Shown: positions 27,744 through 35,330, counted from the first letter of the stretch. The stretch is DNA of 64,000 bases from V1-33 sp964523105 (GCA_964523105.1 CAZFZN010000035.1:22373-86372), one strand, 5' to 3'. The notes: generated from the sequence alone by a model not told the origin. Program-made: numbers and translations.

Positions 27744-29235
27744 AGGGATGCAGTCCGTGAATGCCGCCCTCGCGCCCGAAACCGCTTTCCTTATACCCGC
27801 CGAACGGGCTGAGCGGGTCGAACTGATTGAACGTATTCGCCCACACGACGCCGGCTTTGAGCTTGCGGCTGATTTCAAAAATCCGGCTGCCTTTGTCCGT
27901 CCACACGCCCGCGCTGAGGCCATAGCAGGTGTTGTTGGCGCGCTCCACGGCTTCGTCGGGCGTGCGGAAAGTCATCACGCTGAGCACCGGCCCGAAGATT
28001 TCCTCGCGCGCCACCCGGTGACTGGCGGTGACTCCGGTGAAGAAGCTCGGCGGAAACCAGAAGCCGCGCGCGGGCAGGGCGCAGTCGCCTTGATAGAGTT
28101 CCGCGCCCTCCGCGACGCCGCTGTCCACCAGTTCGCGGATCTTGTTAAGCTGGGCCCGGCTGTTGATGGCGCCGATGTCGGTGTTCTTGTCCAGCGGATC
28201 GCCGAGGCGCAGCGTGCGGATGCGGTCGCGCAGCTTGCGCAGCACCGCCGGCGCGATGCTTTCCTCCACCAGCAGCCGGCTGCCGGCGCAGCAGACGTGC
28301 CCCTGATTGAAATAAATGCCGGTGATGACGCCCTCGACCGCCTGATCCACCGGCGCGTCCGCAAACACAATATTCGCGGCCTTGCCGCCGAGTTCGAGTG
28401 TGAGCTTCTTGCCGGTGCCGGCGAGCGTTTTGGCGATCCATTTGCCGACCGCGGTGCTGCCGGTGAAGGCCACTTTGTCAATGTCAGGATGCTGCACCAG
28501 GGCGGCGCCCGTTTCGCGCCCGCCGGGCACGATGTTCACCACCCCGGGCGGCAGCTCCGCCTCCTGCAAAATCTGCGCCAGATGAAGCGCGGTGAGCGGC
28601 GTCGTCTCGGCGGGCTTGAGCACGACGGTATTGCCGCAAGCCAGCGCAGGGGCGATTTTCCATGCGGCCATCAGCAGCGGAAAGTTCCACGGAATCACCT
28701 GCCCCGCCACACCGAGCGGGCGCGGCTCGCGGCCGGGAAAGGCATACTTGAGTTTGTCCGCCCAGCCGGCGTAGTAGAAGAAATGCGCCGCCGCCAGCGG
28801 CAGGTCCACATCGCGGCTCTCCTTGATCGGTTTGCCGCCGTTCATGCTCTCCAGCACCGCCAGCTCGCGCGCCTTCTCCTGCAGAATGCGCGCGATGCGA
28901 AACAAATACTTGCCGCGCTCCGCCCCTGACATTTTCGACCAGACTTTGCCATGCGCCGTGCGCGCCGCCTGCACTGCTTTCGCAATATCCTCTGGCCCGC
29001 CCTCGGCCACGCGGGCGATTTCATTTTCACTCGCCGGATTGATGGTGACGGAAGTCTTTCCTGAAACCGCGCGCTGCCATTTTCCGCCAATAAACAGCCC
29101 ATACTCCGCACGAATGTCAGGTTTTACCGATTCCGGTGCCGCTGCGTAAGTCCAGCCGCCCGCAAAATCCAGCGCCGGACCGGCGGGACGGCGGGAGGAG
29201 CGGGGCGAACGAACGGGAGCGGGCCGGGGCTTCAT
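27730..29235 (-). CDS. Aldehyde dehydrogenase family protein
   Basis: 501 aa from the ATG at 29235. NAD-dependent ALDH features are clear: VIPWNFPLLMAAWKIAPALA, FTGSTAVGKWI, the general base Glu in LTLELGGKAANIVF, the nucleophile Cys in NQGHVCCAGSRLLV and EEIFGPVLSVMTF near the end. Such enzymes oxidise aldehydes to acids in the cytoplasm. In related genomes similar genes sit in polyol or deoxyribose operons; here only the overlapping HAD gene is linked. Confidence 0.93.
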   Translation of the reverse strand: MKPRPAPVRSPRSSRRPAGPALDFAGGWTYAAAPESVKPDIRAEYGLFIGGKWQRAVSGKTSVTINPASENEIARVAEGGPEDIAKAVQAARTAHGKVWSKMSGAERGKYLFRIARILQEKARELAVLESMNGGKPIKESRDVDLPLAAAHFFYYAGWADKLKYAFPGREPRPLGVAGQVIPWNFPLLMAAWKIAPALACGNTVVLKPAETTPLTALHLAQILQEAELPPGVVNIVPGGRETGAALVQHPDIDKVAFTGSTAVGKWIAKTLAGTGKKLTLELGGKAANIVFADAPVDQAVEGVITGIYFNQGHVCCAGSRLLVEESIAPAVLRKLRDRIRTLRLGDPLDKNTDIGAINSRAQLNKIRELVDSGVAEGAELYQGDCALPARGFWFPPSFFTGVTASHRVAREEIFGPVLSVMTFRTPDEAVERANNTCYGLSAGVWTDKGSRIFEISRKLKAGVVWANTFNQFDPLSPFGGYKESGFGREGGIHGLHPYVAL

Positions 29236-29361
29236 GAGGACGACGCATGGCACGGATGGCCGGATTGCTCAACTGATTGAACCTCCTTTCAGGCAGTTAC
29301 TCCGGGAGAAAATGTTCCTCCATCGACTGTCGCGACCCTGCCAATTCCCGGGTTTCTCCTT

Positions 29362-32300
29362 TCACGGAACCGGTGGATCGCTATTCTCCACGGCGGAATC
29401 GCGCGGCGACTGCTCCTGCACGATGCGCGCCGCAAACCGCTGATAAAGAAAACTAACCGCCAGCGCGATGAGGGCCACGGTGATCGTCACGGCGATGCGA
29501 TAGAGGCTGCCGATGCTGGCAAGGTCCAGCAGAAAGAGTTTCGCCAGGGTCAGCCCCATCAGACCCACACCGGCGCCGCGCGCACCGCGGCTCTGTCGCC
29601 ACAGCCCCCACACGATCAGCCCCAGACTGTAGAGCGCCCATGCGATGGTGACCGTCATGTCGTGCGCAAAGCTGCCTTGAAACCTCCAGTCGATATACGG
29701 CGAGCCTGACGGCGTGAAAAAGTCGGCGATTTCCACATTGATCAGCACAAACAGCAGCACGCCGGCCATGGCCTGCAGCACCGAACGCAGCGGAATCCAG
29801 GCGAGGCAGTGGCGCGGCGGGGCGAGAAAACAAATTGCGGCGGCGTGCGCGGCAATGACCAGACCATAGGTGTAAAGCTGCCAGTTCCAGATCGGCCCGG
29901 TACGCGGATAGTAAGCCAGCGCGGCGTGATTGAACACCAGCCTGACAAATGCCGCGGCCAGCAGCAGGAACCCGGCAAGGCGCAGTCCCTCATGCGGCAC
30001 GCGTCGGTAAAGCCAGCAGAGCGCCGCGCCCTCCAGCGCCCAGCCCACGGTAAGCCACTGACGCTTCCACTGCAGCGGCACGATGAGCGTGATGAACAGC
30101 AGGGTCACGCCGCCGAACCACGCCAGTTGTGACAGACGCACACTTTTCTCCGTCGTCCGGTCGCGATACACCAGCCACAGTCCCAGCGCCGTCGGCAGTG
30201 CGCACAGCGCCGGGAGGACTCCGGGTTCAAGGTTCGGCCAGGTGCTCCCCAGCGTGTCGCGAATAAACAGAAACTGGACTGCTCCGGCGACCGCCGCCGT
30301 CATCCAGGGAACCGCATGCAACCGCGTTCCGGGGCGGAGCAGAAACGGATGCGCGAGCAACAGCGCCCAGACCGCCGCATACCATGCCACGCGGCCGGCA
30401 CCGGTGATTTGGCCCGCCCGGTGATGCAACGCCAGCTCCACCGCGCAGACTGCGGCCAGCACGATGGGATAGAGCGCCCACTGCTGCAGCTTCGCCGCCA
30501 CCGTCAGCACCAGTGCCGTCAGCACGAGCAGAATGGCCGCCACCGGTGCGAACGGCACATCCGGCAGCCCGGACACGGCAATGACCAGCAGGGGAAACGG
30601 CAGCACCGCCGGCAGCAGCGCCACCACGTCCCGCGGTGGAATGACAGGACTGCTCTCCTCCAGCGCGGCCACGGGAATCCGCCTGCGCAGCCAGCAGCCT
30701 CCCGCCGTGAGAACCAGCGCGAAGCCCGTCAGCACGATCAGAAACTGCCCGCGCAGTTCCCCGCCCAGGCGGCCGTCGCCGATCATCCTCAACAGCCACG
30801 CAAAAAGTGTCAGGCCGGTCAATCCCATCCCCGCCGCGACAGGGCCGGCCTGACGCGACGCGGCACCAAGCGTCAGAAGCGAGACGTTCACGGCCAGCAC
30901 CGCCGCCCAAATGCCGGTCGCGGACTCCGGCACGCGCAGCACTCCGATCAGCAGGAGCACCAGCACCAGAAGCGGCATCCACAGCGTTTCCGGCGGCAGG
31001 GCTTCACGCTGTCCGCGCCGGTTCCACAGCACCGGAATGGCCGCCTGCAGCATGCCGAAGATCAGGTAAAGCGCCAGGGCATGCGGAAGCAACTCGCCGG
31101 TCAGCGCCTTACCTGACCAAACCGCCAGCAGCAGAAAAACGCCTCCGCCCGCGGCAGTGCAGAACGCCAGCAGCCCGGTTTCGCGCCACGCCGCGGCTCC
31201 GGTCAGAATATAAAGAAGAAAAGCGAAACCGAAGATCAGCCACGGCCGGTCGGAGATGGACGGCAGCAGGATCACCGAATAGCAAAGCAGCAGAGCCATC
31301 CATGCCAGACCGCAGGAGGAGGAAAGCGTCTCCCGGCAGCGTGAGGAACGGGATTTCAGCCACCATCCCGCAGCGCAGAACAGTGCGGGAAAAAACAGCA
31401 GCACCGCCAGCGGCACCAGCGTCGCGTTGCCGTGCGCATAACCCGACTGGTCCCAGAACTTGTTCAGCCAAATCAACGCCGTCAGCCCCGTGCCCGCCGC
31501 TGCCAGCGCGGTGTGCACCGGCCATTTCCGAATATGCACGACTGCGAGCACTCCGATATCGAGCAGCGCCACATAACTGAACAGTCCGAGGGGCCGGTCC
31601 ACGCCGGTGTAGAGAATCAGCGGCGCCAGAAATCCGCCCAGCATTCCCAAAACCGACACCACCTGCGCCTCCATCCGCACGGCGATGAAAAACGCCGCCA
31701 CCGTCACCGCCGCCACCGCCGCGAAGGCCGTGAACTGACTGTAGAGGGCGTAGAATCCGTGACCGGCGTAACTCACGCCATAAAGGATCAGCACACCGGT
31801 CGCGCACAGCGTGTGCGAAAGCACGCGGTACTTCTCACTCCCGCGCAGACGCAATCCTGTCAGGCAAAGTGCCGCTCCCACGACAGCGCCGATGGCGGTG
31901 CGCGCCGCGGGCGGGATCAAATTGTGATCGAACGCATACTTCACGAACAGCACGATCCCAATGAAGAGCGCCAGTCCGCCGAGCCATGCAAAGAGCTTCA
32001 CTCCCATGAACTGCTCCCACGCAAAGTCAGGCTTCCCGGGAGGTGGCGGTGAAGGCTGCGCCGGTGCGGCCGGACTGCTGACCGCCGGAACCGAAACCGG
32101 AAGAGGCGGCGGTTTCGCCTCCGGCGCTGCTGACAAATGCACCGCCCCCCGCATGTCCTGCTTTGCCCGGGCCAGCGCGGAGATTCTTTCCGCCGGTGGA
32201 GGCAGCGGCGCCGGTGTCACTGCGCTTTCGTGCAATGGTGAGCCCGCTTCTGACTCTTCGGCGGCTCTGCCTCCCTCTTTGCCTGACAACTTCGCCAGTT

Positions 32301-32427
32301 TCATCTGCAGCGCTTTGAGTTCCTGACTTAACTGTGCCGTCCGGCCGGCGGCGCTGTTGGCAATACCCAGCGCGACCAGCGGCATGACCAGCAGGTAGAT
32401 GACGAGCAGGATGAGAAGCAGCTCCAT
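29362..32427 (-). CDS. DUF2339 multi-pass membrane protein
   Basis: 1021 aa. The N-terminus has one membrane helix (LLILLVIYLLVMPLVALGIA), a short coiled coil and a Pro/Ala-rich linker to about residue 125. DUF2339 begins at WEQFMGVKLFAWLGGLALFIGIVLF, the family hallmark, and runs through some 25 transmembrane helices to the C-terminus. The function of DUF2339 is not established; an envelope role is likely. The start at 32427 faces the tRNA-array region divergently. Confidence 0.9.
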   Translation of the reverse strand: MELLLILLVIYLLVMPLVALGIANSAAGRTAQLSQELKALQMKLAKLSGKEGGRAAEESEAGSPLHESAVTPAPLPPPAERISALARAKQDMRGAVHLSAAPEAKPPPLPVSVPAVSSPAAPAQPSPPPPGKPDFAWEQFMGVKLFAWLGGLALFIGIVLFVKYAFDHNLIPPAARTAIGAVVGAALCLTGLRLRGSEKYRVLSHTLCATGVLILYGVSYAGHGFYALYSQFTAFAAVAAVTVAAFFIAVRMEAQVVSVLGMLGGFLAPLILYTGVDRPLGLFSYVALLDIGVLAVVHIRKWPVHTALAAAGTGLTALIWLNKFWDQSGYAHGNATLVPLAVLLFFPALFCAAGWWLKSRSSRCRETLSSSCGLAWMALLLCYSVILLPSISDRPWLIFGFAFLLYILTGAAAWRETGLLAFCTAAGGGVFLLLAVWSGKALTGELLPHALALYLIFGMLQAAIPVLWNRRGQREALPPETLWMPLLVLVLLLIGVLRVPESATGIWAAVLAVNVSLLTLGAASRQAGPVAAGMGLTGLTLFAWLLRMIGDGRLGGELRGQFLIVLTGFALVLTAGGCWLRRRIPVAALEESSPVIPPRDVVALLPAVLPFPLLVIAVSGLPDVPFAPVAAILLVLTALVLTVAAKLQQWALYPIVLAAVCAVELALHHRAGQITGAGRVAWYAAVWALLLAHPFLLRPGTRLHAVPWMTAAVAGAVQFLFIRDTLGSTWPNLEPGVLPALCALPTALGLWLVYRDRTTEKSVRLSQLAWFGGVTLLFITLIVPLQWKRQWLTVGWALEGAALCWLYRRVPHEGLRLAGFLLLAAAFVRLVFNHAALAYYPRTGPIWNWQLYTYGLVIAAHAAAICFLAPPRHCLAWIPLRSVLQAMAGVLLFVLINVEIADFFTPSGSPYIDWRFQGSFAHDMTVTIAWALYSLGLIVWGLWRQSRGARGAGVGLMGLTLAKLFLLDLASIGSLYRIAVTITVALIALAVSFLYQRFAARIVQEQSPRDSAVENSDPPVP

Positions 32428-32641
32428 AACGTCGCGCTGACACCAGCAGAACGGCTGCTGTTAAACCTGCAATGGCAATGCTCAGCGGCGCGGTTTACTT
32501 CATCGCGGGCAACATGATCGCAGCCGCTCCGTCCCTTCCCGGGTGCTGTCCCGCCGGTCTGCAAGTTTCCGTGCAACCCCGGGACGCGGCGCTGCGGAAT
32601 CTGTCAGGTGGATAAAGCGCAGGAAAAAAGCAAAATAAGAT

Positions 32642-32672
32642 TTGACGGTTTTATTTGCCGGTACACTATGCG
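32642..32672 (+). promoter_or_regulatory. Possible promoter of the short unit upstream of the tRNA array
   Basis: TTGACG (32642-32647) and TATGCG (32667-32672) are separated by 19 bases in an AT-richer pocket. The spacing is long and the -10 is weak, so this is tentative; it is placed as expected for the small ORF at 32780 and the terminator at 32895. Confidence 0.35.
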
Positions 32673-32779
32673 CCTCAACTTCACCTGACACCATGATCTC
32701 AACATCCAGAGCCAAAACCAACGCAACGCCGGTCCGGCCGGGGCTGCGTTTGTGGTCGCTCTGTGCCAAGGGAGAGACC

Positions 32780-32860
32780 ATGAGTGCTGTCCATTACGGT
32801 CAGCCCGAAAGCGACTTCAACCTTAGCCGAAAGGTGAGCATTCAGACCTGCTGTGTCTGA
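32780..32860 (+). CDS. 26-codon small ORF (leader or small peptide)
   Basis: An ATG preceded by AAGGGAGAG at good spacing opens a frame of 26 residues beginning MSAVHYGQPESDF and ending QTCCV before TGA. The peptide is polar with a Cys-Cys near the end and no hydrophobic segment. Only 34 bases separate its stop from a strong terminator, so the unit looks like a stand-alone small transcript or a leader with attenuation. No homology is recognised and no modification enzymes are nearby. Confidence 0.5.
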   Translation: MSAVHYGQPESDFNLSRKVSIQTCCV

Positions 32861-32894
32861 GACTTCCGCAGAAACACTTCCCGCAAGTTTTCCC

Positions 32895-32934
32895 GAAGCC
32901 CCGCTCACCTCCCAGGAGAGCGGGGCTTCTTTTT
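32895..32934 (+). terminator. Rho-independent terminator
   Basis: A perfect 12-bp stem, GAAGCCCCGCTC (32895-32906) and GAGCGGGGCTTC (32918-32929), with an 11-nt loop, is followed by a T run (TTCTTTTT). It would end the short transcript containing the 26-codon ORF before the tRNA array. Confidence 0.9.
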
Positions 32935-33528
32935 GGTCCCGCAACACGCCTCAAACCCACTGAAATCAAGTATTCCAGCGCCCCCGGCCTGATCTGAGCC
33001 CCTCTCGATCCGCCTTCGGTGCACCACCACACAGTCATCCACCACCCACCGCGGTCCTTCCAAATCGAATGCCCCTCCGCCGGCTGCAACCGGCGGAGGA
33101 GCGGCTGGCAGACCGCCCGACAGAGAGTGCCACAACGCATGATCCCCATCAGCGGACGCCGCGAGACCCTCGCCGCGCCCTGCGAAAAGTCAACCCGCCG
33201 CATGCGGGCCGGCTTCCGGATTTATTGCGCTTATCACGCTCCGTCTATGACACTTTTCCATTCAAATATCCATACAGGCTTCGCAGGAGGTGTGCCGCTA
33301 AAACACCGAAACATCCGCCGTGAAATCCCGCGGGTGCAGCGCCCGAAGGCGCCGCAGAGGTGTTCGTTCTTTTGTACACACAGGAGCGCGGGCGGGCGGT
33401 GATCCGTGCCGCCCGCGCTCCACAATCAGTAACGCAGTCCGTCCCGGCTGCCGTTCCGCAGCGCTTCCAGCCTGCAATGCGGCAGGCGGGACGCACTGCG
33501 GAACGGCAGGCCAGCGGCCCTGCGATAC
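32935..33528. other. Non-coding leader region of the tRNA array with hairpins
   Basis: No frame here looks like a protein. It contains three strong inverted repeats: CCTCCGCCGG/CCGGCGGAGG with a 6-nt loop at 33074-33099, GAGCGCGGGC/GCCCGCGCTC around 33384-33420, and the nested structure at 33448-33509. None is followed by a T run. The array's own promoter presumably lies here but I cannot single it out. Confidence 0.6.
33448..33509 (+). repeat. Nested inverted repeat just before the first array tRNA
   Basis: CTGCCGTTCCGCAG (33448-33461) pairs perfectly over 14 bp with CTGCGGAACGGCAG (33496-33509). Inside, GCCTGC and GCAGGC form a second 6-bp hairpin. The first tRNA of the array starts 19 bases later. 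It could be a structured RNA 5' leader, a processing signal or the end of a lost mobile element. Confidence 0.75.
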
Positions 33529-33602
33529 GCGGTCATCGTTCAGCAGCAGGATTCCGGTATGCCAATCCGGTGACGCCGGTGCGATTCCGGCTGGCCGCAC
33601 CA
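33529..33602 (+). tRNA. Array tRNA-Gly (GCC)
   Basis: Acceptor GCGGTCA/TGGCCGC, discriminator A, encoded CCA. Anticodon loop ATGCCAA gives GCC with U33. T arm GCCGG-TGCGATT-CCGGC has G at position 55. Weak D stem GTTC/GGAT. First gene of the array. Confidence 0.8.
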
Positions 33603-33612
33603 TTTCACATAC

Positions 33613-33686
33613 ACGGCGAGCGCCGGCTTGCGCAGCAGAGTCTCCAAAATTCCGCCTGCCCGGAGCATCACCGGGACGCCGTGCCA
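33613..33686 (+). tRNA. Array tRNA-Trp (CCA)
   Basis: Acceptor ACGGCGA/ACGCCGT (one mismatch), discriminator G, encoded CCA. Anticodon loop CTCCAAA. T arm CCCGG-AGCATCA-CCGGG, with A54-G55-C56 and T58. Divergent D arm. Confidence 0.75.
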
Positions 33687-33695
33687 TTTTCCATC

Positions 33696-33769
33696 GGGGC
33701 CTTCGTTCAATAGGAGGACCGCTGCCTTGCAAGCAGCAGACGCCGGAGCGTAACCGGCAGGCTCCACCA
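33696..33769 (+). tRNA. Array tRNA-Ala (TGC)
   Basis: Acceptor GGGGCCT/AGGCTCC, discriminator A, encoded CCA. Anticodon arm GCTGC-CTTGCAA-GCAGC. T arm GCCGG-AGCGTAA-CCGGC (A54, G55, C56, T58). Note that the acceptor has a G-C at pair 3 region with a G-U, as many tRNA-Ala do near 3-70. Confidence 0.85.
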
Positions 33770-33832
33770 ACTTCATTCGGAGGCCAGCAAGCCTCCAGCA
33801 GGCGCTTAACGGCGACCTGCCACAATTTTCAC
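33770..33832 (+). other. Two-hairpin spacer, possibly a decayed tRNA
   Basis: This 63-nt spacer is longer than its neighbours and folds as GGAGGC/GCCTCC followed by GCAGG/CCTGC enclosing CGC/GCG. The inner loop CTTAACG could be a relic of a Leu (TAA) anticodon loop, but there is no T arm. It ends GCCACAATTTTC, reminiscent of the CCATTTTC ends of array tRNAs. Confidence 0.4.
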
Positions 33833-33920
33833 GGGGAGTGTCCCGGCCAGTCGGCTGTAAACCGACCGTCATCAAACAGGCCGGAAGCGACCAGTGGCGC
33901 ACTACCACCATTCCCCACCA
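33833..33920 (+). tRNA. Array tRNA-Tyr (GTA)
   Basis: Acceptor GGGGAGT/ATTCCCC, discriminator A, encoded CCA. Anticodon arm GTCGG-CTGTAAA-CCGAC. Long class II variable region, as in bacterial tRNA-Tyr. T arm with loop CGCACTA (C54, G55, C56). Confidence 0.85.
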
Positions 33921-33929
33921 CTTTCACTT

Positions 33930-34006
33930 GGCCCGTTAGCTCAGCCACGAAGAGCACCCGCCTGTCGAGCGGAAGGGCGCCGGAGCAATGCCGGCACGGG
34001 CCGCCA
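33930..34006 (+). tRNA. Array tRNA-Asp (GTC)
   Basis: Acceptor GGCCCGT/ACGGGCC, discriminator G, encoded CCA. D stem GCTC/GAGC, anticodon loop CTGTCGA, T arm GCCGG-AGCAATG-CCGGC (A54, G55, C56). Confidence 0.87.
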
Positions 34007-34013
34007 TTTTCAT

Positions 34014-34086
34014 TCCCTGGTGAGGTAAAGCAGCCTGCCGGTCTGTTAAACCGGTCGTCATGGTGCGAGTCCATGCCGGGGAGCCA
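34014..34086 (+). tRNA. Array tRNA-Asn (GTT)
   Basis: Acceptor TCCCTGG/CCGGGGA, discriminator G, encoded CCA. Anticodon arm CCGGT-CTGTTAA-ACCGG, T arm CATGG-TGCGAGT-CCATG. Small D arm AGG/CCT with AAGC in the loop. Confidence 0.87.
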
Positions 34087-34096
34087 TTTTATCTAT

Positions 34097-34252
34097 CGGA
34101 TGCGAGGAAGCCAGCGAACCCGCCTGACTTGGGATCAGGAATCGAGCGGCGGCGGAAGCCGCGAGATAGACTGCCGCCAGGCAGCCCGCAGGGCGAGGCG
34201 GCTGGGAAGCCGCTGAGTCAAAAGCCCGGCGCAACACCGGGGCGTCCGACCA
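34097..34252 (+). tRNA. Array tRNA-Pro (TGG) with a giant variable region
   Basis: 156 nt. Acceptor CGGATGC/GCGTCCG, discriminator A, encoded CCA. Anticodon arm CCTGA-CTTGGGA-TCAGG is perfect. About 85 nt lie between the anticodon stem and the T arm CCCGG-CGCAACA-CCGGG, where ~5 are expected for Pro. This insert holds several GC-rich hairpins (for example GCGGC/GCCGC twice). It may be an intron-like or class II-like expansion. Confidence 0.75.
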
Positions 34253-34257
34253 CTTTC

Positions 34258-34331
34258 CCTTCCGTAGCTCAATAGCAGAGCCGGCGGCCGATAACCGGCA
34301 GACCGTGGCGCAAAACCACGCGGAAGGACCA
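34258..34331 (+). tRNA. Array tRNA-Ile (GAT)
   Basis: Acceptor CCTTCCG/CGGAAGG is perfect, discriminator A, encoded CCA. D arm GCTC-AATAGCA-GAGC. Anticodon loop CCGATAA has C instead of U at position 33, and the stem has a G-G mismatch. T arm CGTGG-CGCAAAA-CCACG. Confidence 0.82.
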
Positions 34332-34332
34332 T

Positions 34333-34407
34333 CGCTGGATGGCTCAGACAGATGAGCAGCGGTTTGAAGAACCGCACAGGCCGGCGCGATACCGGCTCCA
34401 GCGGCCA
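34333..34407 (+). tRNA. Array tRNA-Phe (GAA)
   Basis: Acceptor CGCTGGA/TCCAGCG is perfect, discriminator G, encoded CCA. Anticodon arm GCGGT-TTGAAGA-ACCGC, T arm GCCGG-CGCGATA-CCGGC. Only one base separates it from the Ile gene, so separation needs precise processing. Confidence 0.87.
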
Positions 34408-34416
34408 TTTTTATCT

Positions 34417-34491
34417 GCGGTATTGGTGTAACAGCAAGCATGCCTGTCTTCCACACAGACGGCGCCGGGGCAGCACCGGCATACCGCACCA
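34417..34491 (+). tRNA. Array tRNA-Gly (TCC)
   Basis: Acceptor GCGGTAT/ATACCGC is perfect, discriminator A, encoded CCA. Anticodon loop CTTCCAC. T arm GCCGG-GGCAGCA-CCGGC with G54, G55, C56, G58. D loop includes AACAGCA. Confidence 0.85.
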
Positions 34492-34497
34492 ATTTCC

Positions 34498-34572
34498 ATT
34501 CCCGAAGTGTAAGAGTCCATGCACGCCGCAGTGCGAACGCGGAAGCTGCTGGTGCAAGTCCAGCCGGGAATA
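34498..34572 (+). tRNA. Array tRNA-Arg (GCG), no encoded CCA
   Basis: Acceptor ATTCCCG/CGGGAAT is perfect, discriminator A followed by CCC rather than CCA. Anticodon loop GTGCGAA gives GCG. T arm GCTGG-TGCAAGT-CCAGC. GCG is unusual for bacterial Arg, which normally uses ACG (inosine) for CGN. Confidence 0.75.
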
Positions 34573-34584
34573 CCCTTCCAACAC

Positions 34585-34660
34585 TCCCCTGTGGCCGACA
34601 CAGAAAGGCACCTGTCTTGTAAACAGGCTCATGCGGGCGCGAATCCTGCCAGGGGATCCA
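34585..34660 (+). tRNA. Array tRNA-Thr (TGT)
   Basis: Acceptor TCCCCTG/CAGGGGA is perfect, discriminator T, encoded CCA. Anticodon arm CCTGT-CTTGTAA-ACAGG, T arm GCGGG-CGCGAAT-CCTGC, D stem GCC/GGC. Confidence 0.87.
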
Positions 34661-34669
34661 TTTCCAAAA

Positions 34670-34745
34670 GGGGCGCGTAGTGTAATAGTCCGCATTCGAC
34701 TCTGTGAAAGTCGCGGAGCGGGGGCAGAACCCGCCGGCCCCACCA
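34670..34745 (+). tRNA. Array tRNA-His (GTG)
   Basis: Acceptor GGGGCGC/CGGCCCC pairs over the first five positions only. Discriminator A, encoded CCA. Anticodon arm CGACT-CTGTGAA-AGTCG is perfect. T arm GCGGG-GGCAGAA-CCCGC. No clear extra G-1 opposite C73 as expected for bacterial tRNA-His. Confidence 0.78.
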
Positions 34746-34838
34746 CTTTGGAGTGAAAGTAGAAAGTGACGAGTGAACGGCAGGCATGATACCTCCACCG
34801 GCTCTTTTCACTTACAACTTTCACTCTCACTCCCGCAC

Positions 34839-34914
34839 GGCGCGCACGGTGAAGTCATCGAGCCATCCGGCCGCAACCCGGACCTATCTGGTGAAAGTCC
34901 AGAGCGCGCCTCCA
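34839..34914 (+). tRNA. Array tRNA-Cys (GCA)
   Basis: Acceptor GGCGCGC/GCGCGCC is perfect, discriminator T, encoded CCA. Anticodon arm TCCGG-CCGCAAC-CCGGA has C33. T arm TCTGG-TGAAAGT-CCAGA has G55 and A56. It follows a 93-nt spacer with complementary GTGAAAGT/ACTTTCAC words. Confidence 0.82.
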
Positions 34915-34918
34915 TTTT

Positions 34919-34993
34919 TGGTCTGTAGCTTAATGGCAAAGCACGGGGCTCATAACCCCGGTGATGCTGGTTCGAATCCAGCCGGACCGACCA
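34919..34993 (+). tRNA. Array tRNA-Met (CAT), canonical elbow
   Basis: Acceptor TGGTCTG/CGGACCG, discriminator A, encoded CCA. Anticodon arm CGGGG-CTCATAA-CCCCG, T arm GCTGG-TTCGAAT-CCAGC, D loop with GG. It is the only array member with U55 and G18-G19, so it may be a later acquisition or held by different constraints. Elongator versus Ile2-type (lysidine) use cannot be decided. Confidence 0.9.
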
Positions 34994-35081
34994 AGTTTGG
35001 AAGGCTGAAGGTTGAAGGCTAAAGGATGAGAGGCCCGAGCGGTGGTTCAGCCTTTAGCCTTCATACTTCATACTTCTGTCT

Positions 35082-35157
35082 GGCCCCGTAGTTCAATCAG
35101 TGGAGCGCCCGGCTCTGACCCGGGAGGTTGATGGTGCGAATCCATCCGGGGCTGCCA
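35082..35157 (+). tRNA. Array tRNA-Gln (CTG)
   Basis: Acceptor GGCCCCG/CGGGGCT, discriminator G, encoded CCA. Anticodon arm CCCGG-CTCTGAC-CCGGG, T arm GATGG-TGCGAAT-CCATC. Preceded by a spacer with GAAGGCTAAAGG and its inverse CCTTTAGCCTTC, which can form a hairpin. Confidence 0.88.
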
Positions 35158-35171
35158 TTTCCTGACAAGAA

Positions 35172-35245
35172 AGGCCGCAAGCATTAAAGTGATGCCGTCC
35201 GCTTTGAACGGGCAGAACGGGGAGCATTACCCCGGCGGCCTGCCA
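35172..35245 (+). tRNA. Array tRNA-Gln (TTG)
   Basis: Acceptor AGGCCGC/GCGGCCT is perfect, discriminator G, encoded CCA. D arm GCAT-TAAAGTG-ATGC, anticodon loop CTTTGAA, T arm CGGGG-AGCATTA-CCCCG (A54, T58). Closely similar in D and T arms to the Lys (TTT) gene at 37469. Confidence 0.87.
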
Positions 35246-35252
35246 TTCTCTT

Positions 35253-35330
35253 TGAACAGGAGAACGCAAAGGAAGCAGAGAGCTTTGCAGCCGTGGGTCA
35301 GCCTCTGCGACCTCTGCTTCCTCCTGTTCA
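35253..35330. repeat. Inverted repeat of the GAACAGGAG family inside the array
   Basis: TGAACAGGAG and GGAAGCAGAG on the left (35253-35280) are complementary to CTCTGCTTCCTCCTGTTCA on the right (35312-35330). The right arm is identical to 21047-21065 between rsmA and the synthase gene. It fills the spacer between the Gln (TTG) and Arg (TCG) genes and could form a hairpin in the precursor. Confidence 0.7.

Noticed and set aside
33384..33420. Hairpin GAGCGCGGGC/GCCCGCGCTC as a terminator
   Set aside because: No T run follows; kept only as part of the leader region.
33801..33815. Integron attC-like word GCTTAAC
   Set aside because: No matching R' box or integrase; more likely a decayed tRNA anticodon loop.
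33320..34216. Plus-strand frame of 298 codons across the first tRNAs
   Set aside because: It runs through several complete tRNA cloverleaves and has no protein-like pattern.
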